A stretch of DNA of 15,667 bases, taken from positions 1 to 15,667 of the forward strand of contig JAHUZY010000220.1 in the NCBI GenBank assembly GCA_019264505.1. The letters run 5' to 3'. This document shows, in pieces, positions 7,492 to 14,778 of the stretch. A program made the position numbers and the translations under genes. The notes beneath the pieces are model-generated. The model had not been told where the DNA came from. It saw nothing but the letters and a program-made list of their open reading frames with translations, and made no database searches. Position 1 is the first letter of the stretch; each line of letters begins with the position of its first letter. Source of the DNA: Phenylobacterium sp. (lineage in GTDB: Bacteria > Pseudomonadota > Alphaproteobacteria > Caulobacterales > Caulobacteraceae).

Positions 7492-7531
7492 AAGCAGACG
7501 ATTCGACGACGGGATTGAGGGGGCCTGCTGG

Positions 7532-8485
7532 TCAACCTGCGGGCCCACCGTCGGCGACCAGATGTTGGAGGATCCGCTTCTCAAGCACCAGAACCGCGCT
7601 GGCGTTATTGGTGCGCATGACCAGCCCCGCATTCAGAGCGTTAGCCGCGTCACGGACGGCGGCGACGAGGCCCAGAAAGTCCGCTCGCCCCCGCCCGTCG
7701 GTTCCATGGAGGGCGCAAAGCTGACGCCAGTCCTGGACGAAACTCTCAAGCAGGTCGCTCAACCGTTGCGCCCGGCTTCTGGCCTCCGGCGTGTCGGTGG
7801 CGACCGTCAGCTCTCCGCGCAGATCATCGACGAGCCATTGCACCTCGGCGGCGGGCATCACGGCCCCGCGCAGATTGGTCTCCGTCAGCAGACGGGCTTG
7901 GCTTTCCGGAGCCCACGTCAATGTGCGCCATTGCGCGCGGGGCGGCGCCTGTCCGCAGGCGAAGCGCCAGAAGGCCGATGTGCCGGTAGTGTCGGCCACG
8001 ATATGGACCCGGGCGGCCGCCGACCGGTTCTCCACATGGTGGCGACGCCAGTTGTCGAAGATCCAGGCCTCGCCAGCAGCCATATGGACGGACTGACCAT
8101 CGCAATGGAAACGCACCTCAGGCTGGGTGAATACCGGGATGTGCAGCCTGACGCGGGTGTGCCAGTGGTAGTTGATGTCGGCATGCTCGGGCACGGTCGC
8201 CCCGGGCGCCAGACGCATCAACCTCGACCGCCCCCAGACCACCCCGAAGCCGGCGAGCACCTGACGCAGATAGGGCGTCTGCTGCAGCCAGGCTGTAGGC
8301 GACATCTCGCCGTGGACCGCGTCGGTCTCTTGACCGCCGGCGCTGATCAGCCTTGCGGCGCTGTTGCCCGGCAGGTTGTCAGGGTGCGCCACCCAGGCCT
8401 CGGGGGGCAGGGCCGCGACCTCCGCCTGCAGTCGTTCGACCTCGAAGAGCACCGGGAGTTGGAAGAAGGGGCGCGACAGCCGCAT
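7532..8485 (-). CDS. Aspartyl/asparaginyl beta-hydroxylase-like Fe(II)/2-oxoglutarate oxygenase with C-terminal extension
   Basis: 317 residues from ATG 8485, two bases after the stop of the TPR-sulfotransferase; a longer frame to 8563 would overlap that gene and begins with non-family sequence. The core (about 70-175) has the double-stranded beta-helix iron site: EHADINYHWHTRVRLHIPV with H101-A-D103, distal His in NWRRHHVENR (H149/H150), and R159 in ARVHIVAD for 2-oxoglutarate. This is the Asp_Arg_Hydrox family, which hydroxylates beta carbons of Asp/Asn or related substrates. Residues about 175-317 form a mostly helical extension I do not recognise. It is the last gene of the receptor-linked operon, which also holds two sulfotransferases and a second oxygenase, so its substrate may be a peptide, the receptor or a carried metabolite (inference). 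Cytoplasmic; no signal peptide. Confidence 0.88.
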   Translation of the reverse strand: MRLSRPFFQLPVLFEVERLQAEVAALPPEAWVAHPDNLPGNSAARLISAGGQETDAVHGEMSPTAWLQQTPYLRQVLAGFGVVWGRSRLMRLAPGATVPEHADINYHWHTRVRLHIPVFTQPEVRFHCDGQSVHMAAGEAWIFDNWRRHHVENRSAAARVHIVADTTGTSAFWRFACGQAPPRAQWRTLTWAPESQARLLTETNLRGAVMPAAEVQWLVDDLRGELTVATDTPEARSRAQRLSDLLESFVQDWRQLCALHGTDGRGRADFLGLVAAVRDAANALNAGLVMRTNNASAVLVLEKRILQHLVADGGPAG

Positions 8486-8487
8486 GA

Positions 8488-10419
8488 TTAGGCCCTGTAG
8501 GTGGTCAAGGCGTCGCCCAACTCGTCCCTCAGGGACGTAAGCCAGGGCGCATAGTGCTTCCACTGGGCCAGACCGTCCCGGCCAAGGGGCTGGCGCACCT
8601 GCTCTGAGCTGGGGGTGCGCACGCTGCGCTGGGTCTCGTGGAAGGACAGGCAGCCGGGCTCGAAGGGCAGGCCGCCATGGTCAAGGATGCGGCGCACCTC
8701 GCCCTCCAGATCCTCGACCACATCCTCATAACGCACCCGAAGAACCCGCCCCGGCAGAACCTCGTCCCAATGTCGCATCAGGTCGAGATAGACGCGGCAG
8801 TGGCGCGCCATGTCCCACGTCGAATAGGTGAATTCCTGATTGGTCGTGCCGAACAGCTGCTTGAGATTGCTGAAGCAGCAGGCCATCGGCTCTCGCCGCA
8901 CATCGATGATCTTCGCCTGCGGCAGGATCAGATGAATGAGCCCTATGTGCCAGAAATTATTGGGCATCTTGTCAATGAAGTAAGGCCGGCCCAACCGGCG
9001 ATAGGTGGCGGTCTCCGTCAGGAACCGCGCCCCGAGGGCTCTGGCCTGGTCTGCAGTCAGCTCCAGCAGCGCCTCAGGAGTCTGGGGCAGGCGGCAGTCG
9101 GGGTCTCGACCGCACAGCTCGGCGGCGTAGCGGTCGATCTCGGTCAGCTCCTGCGTGCCCTCGACCTCGCTGTGCGAGGCCAGGATCTGCTCGACCAGGG
9201 TGGAGCCAGACCGGGGCAGACCTACGACAAAGATGGGGGCCGAATCGGACGCGCCCCAGCTGCGCCGCTCAGCGAAGACCTCGGCGGTGAACACCTGCTT
9301 GAGCCGAAGCGTGCAGGCCTCGGCGATATCGGGGCGATAGCGGTTGGCGGTCCGTCTTAGGGCCGCGCCCTTCTCATAGCAGCGCCAGGAGGACTCGTAG
9401 TCCTCCCGATCCTCGAGCGCCTTGCCAAGGGCATAGTTGAGATAGACGAGGTCCATCTCCTGAACCTCGGGCTGCGCGGCGGCGGCGCGCATGCTGGCGA
9501 CCTCCTCGCCGCTGAACTGGTAAGTCTTGAGATTGGCGAGGCTGAACCAGGCCACACCATGTCCTGGCCGGGCCGCCAGGGACGCGCGATAGGCCGCGAT
9601 GGCCTCCGCGCGCCGGCCCACCACTTTCAGCGCGTTGGCCAGCCAGAGATGGAGGTCCGCCGCCTCACCTCTCGACCGGCATCCGTCCGCCAGCAGCCGC
9701 CCATAGATGTCGATCACCGGCTCATGGTCCCCCAGGCCCACGCAGGCGGCGGCGTACTGTTTGAGGTAGTCGCGATTGGTCGGGTCATGGCGCAGCAGAA
9801 GCTCAGCCTGCTGGCGGGCCATCTCGTGTTTCTGCTGCTGCAAGAGGACCAGGGCGTAGTCCAGGCGCGCCTCGTGATAGTCCGGCGCCTGGGCGAGCAG
9901 CGCCCCCAGCCTGGCCTCGGCCTTGTCCGGCTCATGGCGGTCCAGGTGGATCCGCGCCAACAGGCGTTGGGCGCCTGAGTTGTCGACGGGCTGCCGAAGA
10001 TAGGCCTGGAGCACCGCTTCGGCTTCGGCGAGATCGCCGTCGGCATAGAGGCTGTTGGCCGCCACCACCTCTGGCGGAAGCTGGCGCAGCATCGCCAGTT
10101 GCTGGGCGGCGCCCGCCGCGCGCGCCGGGTCGCCCAGGAGGCGGTAGAGTTGCTGCAGCATGTCCCAACTCGCCGGCAAGGTCGGGTTCAGGCGCACCGC
10201 CGCCTGAAGCGCCTCCACCGCCGCGGCGGCGTCTCGCTCAAGGACATGGCAATGACCGCGCTCCTGATAGAGGCGGCTGAACCGGGGGTGCTGAGCCTGG
10301 AGTTGCGCCAGCAGGGCCAGGGCCTCTGGAATCCGCTGGGCCTGGCGAAGGTCGCGGGCGGCCAGCAACAGGGCGTCGCGATCGGCGCCGCGGTCATGGG
10401 CGTCAGCAGCGGCCGTCAT
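8488..10419 (-). CDS. TPR-repeat sulfotransferase
   Basis: 643 residues from ATG 10419, overlapping the upstream oxygenase stop as ATGA. Residues about 15-350 are tandem TPR repeats (for example AAVEALQAAVRLNP, KAEARLGALLAQAP, EAIAAYRASLAARPGHG). Residues about 393-640 are a Sulfotransfer_3-type domain: 5'-phosphosulfate loop VGLPRSGSTLVE (399-410), FIDKMPNNF (481-489), 3'-phosphate region IDVRREPMACCFS (505-517), RVRYEDVVEDL (561-571) and a late GRDGLAQWKHY (613-623). The enzyme should transfer sulfate from PAPS. TPR arrays bind peptides or proteins, so a protein or peptide acceptor is plausible, though many bacterial TPR-sulfotransferases have unknown acceptors. It sits between two Asp/Asn-hydroxylase-like genes downstream of a TonB-dependent receptor. 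GC is very high (one 60-base stretch from 10081 is about 80% by hand count). Confidence 0.92.
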   Translation of the reverse strand: MTAAADAHDRGADRDALLLAARDLRQAQRIPEALALLAQLQAQHPRFSRLYQERGHCHVLERDAAAAVEALQAAVRLNPTLPASWDMLQQLYRLLGDPARAAGAAQQLAMLRQLPPEVVAANSLYADGDLAEAEAVLQAYLRQPVDNSGAQRLLARIHLDRHEPDKAEARLGALLAQAPDYHEARLDYALVLLQQQKHEMARQQAELLLRHDPTNRDYLKQYAAACVGLGDHEPVIDIYGRLLADGCRSRGEAADLHLWLANALKVVGRRAEAIAAYRASLAARPGHGVAWFSLANLKTYQFSGEEVASMRAAAAQPEVQEMDLVYLNYALGKALEDREDYESSWRCYEKGAALRRTANRYRPDIAEACTLRLKQVFTAEVFAERRSWGASDSAPIFVVGLPRSGSTLVEQILASHSEVEGTQELTEIDRYAAELCGRDPDCRLPQTPEALLELTADQARALGARFLTETATYRRLGRPYFIDKMPNNFWHIGLIHLILPQAKIIDVRREPMACCFSNLKQLFGTTNQEFTYSTWDMARHCRVYLDLMRHWDEVLPGRVLRVRYEDVVEDLEGEVRRILDHGGLPFEPGCLSFHETQRSVRTPSSEQVRQPLGRDGLAQWKHYAPWLTSLRDELGDALTTYRA

Positions 10420-11042
10420 CCTACAGCGCCCTCATTGAGCAGGGGCGCAAGCCACGGCGGTTCGGGCTGGTCGAGGTCGTAGTACTCGAAGATCAGATGA
10501 ATGCGGTCGTCGGCGCCATTGTTGCGCACCCAGTGGCGGCCCAGATTGTTCACCTCGACCGCCTGGCCCTCGGGGAAATGGTGTTCCTCCCCCCCGAAGA
10601 AACTGACCACCCCGGCGTTGGTCGTCAGCGGGACGTGGATCTTGTGGGGCCAGCGGGCCGCCGGATTGGCGTCCACATGGGGATGGATCACCCCGCCTGG
10701 CGCCATCCGCGCGAACATCACCCGGGGAAAGGCCCCGCGCTCATAGCCGTACGCCGCCACCGCCTGGTCCATCACCGGCGCCAGCAGCCCTCGCCAGCGG
10801 GCATAGGCCGGGCGGTCATGGGATCTGCGCCAGTCGCGGGGATCGTCGATGAAGCGGAAGACGATGTGTCGGGTCTCATCCAGGACGCCGAACTTGTTAG
10901 GCTTGCTGCGGTTCTCCAACGCCCAGACCTCTTCGGGGATCTGCGAGAGGGCCTGGCGCAGGGGGCCGATCTCGACCGGGCCCAGATGCCGGACCCCCGC
11001 CGTCTTGCGCGGATTGGCCGGCAGGGTGAGGGCGCCTCTCAT
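10416..11042 (-). CDS. Aspartyl/asparaginyl beta-hydroxylase-like Fe(II)/2-oxoglutarate oxygenase
   Basis: 208 residues, close to a bare catalytic domain. Iron site: IHPHVDA with H122-V-D124, distal H170 in NNLGRHWVRNNG, and R180 in DDRIHLIFEYYD for the 2-oxoglutarate carboxylate; HKIHVPLTTN (133-142) is the usual strand after the first ligand. The pattern matches the Asp_Arg_Hydrox family. The start ATG overlaps the stop of the family-2-like sulfotransferase (ATGA) and its own stop overlaps the TPR-sulfotransferase start (ATGA), so three proteins are translationally coupled. It is clearly diverged from the second oxygenase of the operon (317 residues), so the pair is not a recent duplication. 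Cytoplasmic; substrate unknown, possibly an Asp/Asn/His side chain in a peptide or in the receptor (inference). Confidence 0.88.
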   Translation of the reverse strand: MRGALTLPANPRKTAGVRHLGPVEIGPLRQALSQIPEEVWALENRSKPNKFGVLDETRHIVFRFIDDPRDWRRSHDRPAYARWRGLLAPVMDQAVAAYGYERGAFPRVMFARMAPGGVIHPHVDANPAARWPHKIHVPLTTNAGVVSFFGGEEHHFPEGQAVEVNNLGRHWVRNNGADDRIHLIFEYYDLDQPEPPWLAPLLNEGAVG

Positions 11043-11677
11043 CGCAGGCCCTCAAAGTCATAGCCGAAAAGGTCGAGATCCTGGACGTAGCGAGCGGCGA
11101 CGGCGTCAACCAGCGCTGGATCGTAGTACCGCCGATAGTCGGCGCGCCGGCTGCCATTGACCCGGTCCAGGGGGCGAGAGGGAATGCCGATGCGCGCGCA
11201 GATCGCATCATAGGACCCCTGCATGTCCTCCACGCGACCGACCATGTCGGTCAGAAGGCTTCGGCCGTCCTCATCGACCAGCAGCGAGGCCTGCGGCTGG
11301 AACAGGACGTGGTCCTCCGGCGGGGCGCCGAACAGGAAGTGGCGCATCATGTCCTGCGGCCGGCGCTGGAACAGGTCGCCGCCGCGCAGCATGAAGGCGC
11401 AGTAGGACACAAAGCGATCAAAGGGGTTTCGCACGAAGGCGAATTTCACATAGGCGCCGAAGGCGGCCTCCCCCAGGTGAGGGCGGACCTGCCGCAGTGA
11501 CAGATGGCCGTGGCGTATCCCCGCCAGCTCCTCCCACGGAAAGCGCCGGTCGACGAAGAGTCCGACCTGTTCAAGGTCGCCCTCGCCCATCTGCTCACGC
11601 AGAGCCTGGCGCACCGCATGGGTGCCGGTCTTGGGCACCGCGGCGAAGATGAACTGATGGCGGTGGGAAACGATCAT
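11039..11677 (-). CDS. Sulfotransferase (family-2/carbohydrate-sulfotransferase-like)
   Basis: 212 residues from ATG 11677. The 5'-phosphosulfate loop is FAAVPKTGTH (PKTGT at 15-19) and the 3'-phosphate motif is FVRNPFDRFVSYCAF (81-95, R83 and S91), the classic pair of Sulfotransfer_2 enzymes. The C-terminal part (RRADYRRYYDPALVDAVAARYVQDLDLFGYDF) is the usual end of the family. It transfers sulfate from PAPS, in most characterised relatives to sugar hydroxyls. No membrane anchor, unlike Golgi homologues, so cytoplasmic. First of four coupled genes behind the TonB-dependent receptor; a stem-loop lies in the 70-base gap. The ribosome binding site is weak. Shorter than most family members, with only small loops between core elements. 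Confidence 0.88.
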   Translation of the reverse strand: MIVSHRHQFIFAAVPKTGTHAVRQALREQMGEGDLEQVGLFVDRRFPWEELAGIRHGHLSLRQVRPHLGEAAFGAYVKFAFVRNPFDRFVSYCAFMLRGGDLFQRRPQDMMRHFLFGAPPEDHVLFQPQASLLVDEDGRSLLTDMVGRVEDMQGSYDAICARIGIPSRPLDRVNGSRRADYRRYYDPALVDAVAARYVQDLDLFGYDFEGLR

Positions 11678-11699
11678 GGGACTTGGCTCAGAGCGAAGA

Positions 11700-11725
11700 C
11701 GCCCGCCTCCTTTCGGAGACGGGCG
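11700..11725 (-). terminator. Stem-loop between receptor and sulfotransferase genes
   Basis: The minus-strand transcript can form an 11-bp stem (with one G-U pair) closed by a GAAA tetraloop, arms at 11715-11725 and 11700-11710. Only a poor U tract follows (UCUUCGCUC). It lies 22 bases after the receptor stop and 22 before the sulfotransferase ATG. It could be a leaky terminator or a 3'-end stabiliser giving much receptor and little enzyme. Confidence 0.55.
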
Positions 11726-11747
11726 CTCGGTCTAGCGGGCGGTCATG

Positions 11748-14531
11748 TCAGAAATTGTAGTTGATCCCGAGCATGTAGGTCGTGCCGCTCTGGTTCTGGT
11801 TGTAGAGGTAGCGGTTCTGCCCCCAGAACTGGGTGTCCTTCTCATTGGTCAGATTGACCGCATCGAAGGTGACCTGGAGGTTGTCGGCCACGTTGTAGAA
11901 GGCCGCGGCGTCCACATAGGTGCCGCCTTCAAACCCGCGCGTGCTGGCGCTCATCAGGTTGGCGTTGCGGCCCGTGTACCACTTGTCGCGGTGGTTCAGG
12001 GACGTCCGCGCCCCCCAACGCTCGGTCTCATAGAAGACGGTGGCGTTGTAGCTGGACTTCGAGATGCCAGTGAGCGCCTCGTCGGCGTCCACATAGGTAA
12101 AGTTGGCGACAACCCCCAGACCGTCAAAAGGCGCCGGCAGGAAGGAGAGCTGGCTCTGAGCGGCTAGCTCAAGGCCGGTCAGCTTCTTTGTCCCGGCGAT
12201 ATTGGTCGGCATGGAGAACTCCGACACGATCGTGCTGGCGGTCGCTCCGGGGATCGAGGTGAACGGGATGCCGGTTTCGCTGAAGGGGATGTTCTCCAGC
12301 AGGTCAGAGCCGATGAAGTTCTCGATATCCTTGTGGAACAGGGCGGCTGACAGCAGGCCCGACTGACCGAAGTAGTATTCCACGGCGAAGTCGAGGGTGA
12401 GGTCCTTATACGGCTTGAGGTTGGGATTGCCCCGCGAGGCCGTGATCTCACCGGAGTCGGCATCTTGGAAGGCCTTGCCCTTGGCGGCCATCGACCCCAG
12501 CCCCGGACGATTGAGGTTCTGGGTGGCGGAGAAGCGCACCAGAACATCCGGCGTCAGTTCCAACACGGTGTTCAAGGCCGGCAGGACGCCTTCATAGCTG
12601 CCCTCGACGTCGGCCGTGCCCAGATAGGCATAGCTGTCGCCCTGGATCCAGCCGACGCTGCGGGTGTCGGTGCTATAGCCGCGAAGGCCGACATTGCCCC
12701 GGAACCGCTTGCCGAACAGCTCGCTGTCCCAGTCCGCCTGCACGAAGCCCGAGAAGGTCTCCTCGGTGGTCTCGTAGACGTTCTCGATGTCCTGCAGCGC
12801 GCCGCCGGTCCCGTCGATATTGGGCTCCAGACGATGGTATTCGTTATACTTGGCGAAGGCCTTGGCGTAGTCGCCGATCAGCCACGAGCCGAACTCATTT
12901 GTGAAGACCGAGCTCACATCGCCGACGGACGTGCCCCGCATCTTCGAACGCGTTCCATTGACGTTGTCATCATAGAACAGGTCGATGCCCTGCTGCCGGA
13001 ACTTGTGGTAGGCCGCGCCGGCGCGCAGCGTCCAGACATCCGAAAGCTCATAGCGGCCGTTCAGCTCGGCCTCGTGGAGCTCCGATTCATTGTTGAAGGC
13101 CCGATAATAGAAGGAGTCCATCGCATAGCTGTTCGGGTCCGTGGAATCCCAGCCCGGCGTGCTGAATGACGCCGAACGGCCGTCCGAACCGTAGTTGGCC
13201 ACCTGGTTGCCCTTGGCGCGCATGTAGAGCTTGTCGTCATAGGGGGTGTCGTAGGTCGACTTTTCCCACCCCACGTGACCATCCAGGGTGAGGCGGTCGG
13301 AAAGGCCCCACTCGCCGTTCAACACCACCTGGTTGAAGCGGTTCTCATTGAGCGACCGGCGATTCTCGCTGCCGAAAGTCGTGCCGGTGACATCGGTCAT
13401 CGTCACATAGTTGTCCGCGTCCCAGGCCAGGTTGTTGATGGTCGAGGCCGTCTGGAACTGGGCTGGCCAGACCCCGCCCGCAGGCGTGTCGAAGGACACC
13501 GAGCCCGACGACGCCAAGGGCCGGGTCGCCAGATGCAACTCGTCGCGGCGGGTGGAGAATTCACCGCGCAGCACGTCGAGGGTCAGCTCCATATTGTCCA
13601 TGGGGCGCCATTGAACCGCCGCCGTCAGGCCAAGGCGTTCCTGCTTGGCGTTCCAGGATGAGATCCGGTTGCCGTCCGCGAAGTGGAGGTCGCCAGACAG
13701 GAACTTGGCCTGCTGGGCGGCGCTCAGCCGCGAGATGTTGAGCCCCCGGCCGACCAGCGTTTGCATGGTTGCGGCGCTGGGCTTGGTGTAGTTGTAGGTG
13801 TTGTGGCCCTGCTCGGTGGTCTCGCGCTCACTATAGGCGACCGAGAGGGCGACGCCGAACCGGTCGTCCCAGTTGTGGCTGAACAGAGCCGCAATGCGCG
13901 GCTGAGCGTCCTCAGTATACTCATTAGTGCCGAGTTTGAGCGAAACCGCGCCCTTGCTTCCCGGTTCATAGTCGAACGGCTTGCCGGTGAACAGGCCGAC
14001 CGTGCCGGCCATGCCGCCCTCTTTCTGCGCCGCCTGGAAGGTCTTTTCCACCTCCACGCGCGAGAACAGCTCAGAGGCGAAGATGTTGAAATCGAACGCC
14101 CGATCCCGGGAGCGCTGGCCGCGGCTGTCCTGGGCGGAGTCGACATTGCCCAGCACTTCCATGCCATTCAGCTGAACGCGGGCGAAGTCAGGCCCAAGAC
14201 CCCGCAGGGAGATCCGCCGGCCCTCACCGGCCTCGCGGGTGATCTGGACGCCGGGCAGGCGTTGCAGCGATTCCGCGAGATTGAGATCCGGGAACTTGGC
14301 CATGTCCGCGGCGACGATGGCGTCCACCTGGATCACCGAGGCCTGCTTGATGTCGCGCGCCTCACCCAGAGATTTGCGATAGCCGGTGACGACCAGCTCA
14401 TCGACCTCGTTGGCGCCGGCCTCTTGCGCGAGAACTGCGGATCCTGCGCTGGCGACCATGACCGAGACGGTGGCGAGCAAGAGCGTCTTCAGGCTTGGGC
14501 AAGCGCCCCGAGCCGCGTGTCGCTTAAACAT
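11748..14531 (-). CDS. TonB-dependent outer membrane receptor (Xanthomonas/Caulobacter type)
   Basis: 927 residues from ATG 14531, with GGGGGA seven to eight bases upstream. Signal peptide 1-35 with a hydrophobic core LLLATVSVMVASAG and probable cleavage after AVLA. A TonB-box-like VDELVVTG (43-50) follows. The plug domain (about 58-185) carries the typical KFPDLNLAESLQRLPGV (79-95), EGRRISLRGLGPDF (103-116) and VEVEKTF motifs. The rest is a beta barrel with alternating aromatic strands, ending in LGINYNF with the C-terminal Phe needed for outer membrane insertion. There is no N-terminal sigma-regulator (STN) domain. Receptors of this type usually import glycans or other complex substrates with TonB/ExbBD energy. 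It is divergent from a DeoR-family regulator, suggesting a sugar-phosphate inducer, and leads an operon of sulfotransferases and Asp/Asn-hydroxylase-like enzymes. Substrate unknown. Confidence 0.95.
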   Translation of the reverse strand: MFKRHAARGACPSLKTLLLATVSVMVASAGSAVLAQEAGANEVDELVVTGYRKSLGEARDIKQASVIQVDAIVAADMAKFPDLNLAESLQRLPGVQITREAGEGRRISLRGLGPDFARVQLNGMEVLGNVDSAQDSRGQRSRDRAFDFNIFASELFSRVEVEKTFQAAQKEGGMAGTVGLFTGKPFDYEPGSKGAVSLKLGTNEYTEDAQPRIAALFSHNWDDRFGVALSVAYSERETTEQGHNTYNYTKPSAATMQTLVGRGLNISRLSAAQQAKFLSGDLHFADGNRISSWNAKQERLGLTAAVQWRPMDNMELTLDVLRGEFSTRRDELHLATRPLASSGSVSFDTPAGGVWPAQFQTASTINNLAWDADNYVTMTDVTGTTFGSENRRSLNENRFNQVVLNGEWGLSDRLTLDGHVGWEKSTYDTPYDDKLYMRAKGNQVANYGSDGRSASFSTPGWDSTDPNSYAMDSFYYRAFNNESELHEAELNGRYELSDVWTLRAGAAYHKFRQQGIDLFYDDNVNGTRSKMRGTSVGDVSSVFTNEFGSWLIGDYAKAFAKYNEYHRLEPNIDGTGGALQDIENVYETTEETFSGFVQADWDSELFGKRFRGNVGLRGYSTDTRSVGWIQGDSYAYLGTADVEGSYEGVLPALNTVLELTPDVLVRFSATQNLNRPGLGSMAAKGKAFQDADSGEITASRGNPNLKPYKDLTLDFAVEYYFGQSGLLSAALFHKDIENFIGSDLLENIPFSETGIPFTSIPGATASTIVSEFSMPTNIAGTKKLTGLELAAQSQLSFLPAPFDGLGVVANFTYVDADEALTGISKSSYNATVFYETERWGARTSLNHRDKWYTGRNANLMSASTRGFEGGTYVDAAAFYNVADNLQVTFDAVNLTNEKDTQFWGQNRYLYNQNQSGTTYMLGINYNF

Positions 14532-14549
14532 GAGTTATCCCCCGACGAA

Positions 14550-14570
14550 CTGGCATGATTCAAATGCCAG
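14550..14570 (-). promoter_or_regulatory. Inverted repeat in the receptor leader
   Basis: Perfect 7-base arms CTGGCAT (14550-14556) and ATGCCAG (14564-14570) around a 7-base spacer. It sits just upstream of the Shine-Dalgarno sequence of the receptor gene. It may be an mRNA hairpin controlling access to that site or a DNA operator. Confidence 0.45.
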
Positions 14571-14652
14571 GGCTCGCGACGCTCCACGCCGCCGCCCCAG
14601 ACCGCGATGGGCTTAGGCGCGGACCGTTGCAGTCGTGTGACGGTTTGAGGGA

Positions 14653-14682
14653 GTTATGTTGAAACGTGTGGTTTCGTGTGGG
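14653..14682. promoter_or_regulatory. Candidate DeoR-type operator, copy 1
   Basis: 30-base unit beginning GTTATGTTG and ending TCGTGTGGG. It contains CGTGTGG twice at exactly 10-base spacing (14665-14671, 14675-14681) and a GAAAC/GTTTC inverted pair (14661-14665, 14671-14675). It matches copy 2 (14725-14754) at 22 of 30 positions. DeoR-family regulators commonly bind direct or phased repeats. It lies between the divergent receptor and regulator genes. Confidence 0.55.
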
Positions 14683-14724
14683 CTTATGAAACCTGTCGGG
14701 CATGATCATGGGGCGACCCGGCAT

Positions 14725-14754
14725 GTTACGTGGAATTTTGTGGTTGTCTGTGGG
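14725..14754. promoter_or_regulatory. Candidate DeoR-type operator, copy 2
   Basis: 30-base unit beginning GTTACGTGG and ending TCTGTGGG, aligned without gaps to copy 1. It contains TGTGG at 14739-14743 and 14749-14753, again 10 bases apart, and ATTTTG occurs at 14735-14740 and 14755-14760. It ends 24 bases before the regulator ATG, so autoregulation is plausible. The two copies are 72 bases apart, close to seven helical turns. Confidence 0.55.
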
Positions 14755-14778
14755 ATTTTGGGCTGATAGCCAGACCCC

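Noticed and set aside
6953..8491. Long plus-strand open frame of 512 codons
   Set aside because: It runs through the SMI1/KNR4 remnant and antisense to the hydroxylase gene, whose motifs are clear. The translation is low-complexity Arg/Pro/Gly text with no recognisable domain, as expected for antisense frames in GC-rich DNA.
8486..8563. N-terminal extension of the longer oxygenase to a start at 8563
   Set aside because: It would overlap the TPR-sulfotransferase coding end by 76 bases, and the added residues do not resemble the family. The ATG at 8485 lies two bases after the upstream stop.
13683..14558. Plus-strand 291-codon frame opposite the receptor plug
   Set aside because: Antisense shadow of the conserved signal peptide and plug; no motif of its own.
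14701..14710. CATGATCATG palindrome between the two operator-like repeats
   Set aside because: A 10-base palindrome alone is weak evidence; no second copy was seen in the spacer and no known site matches.
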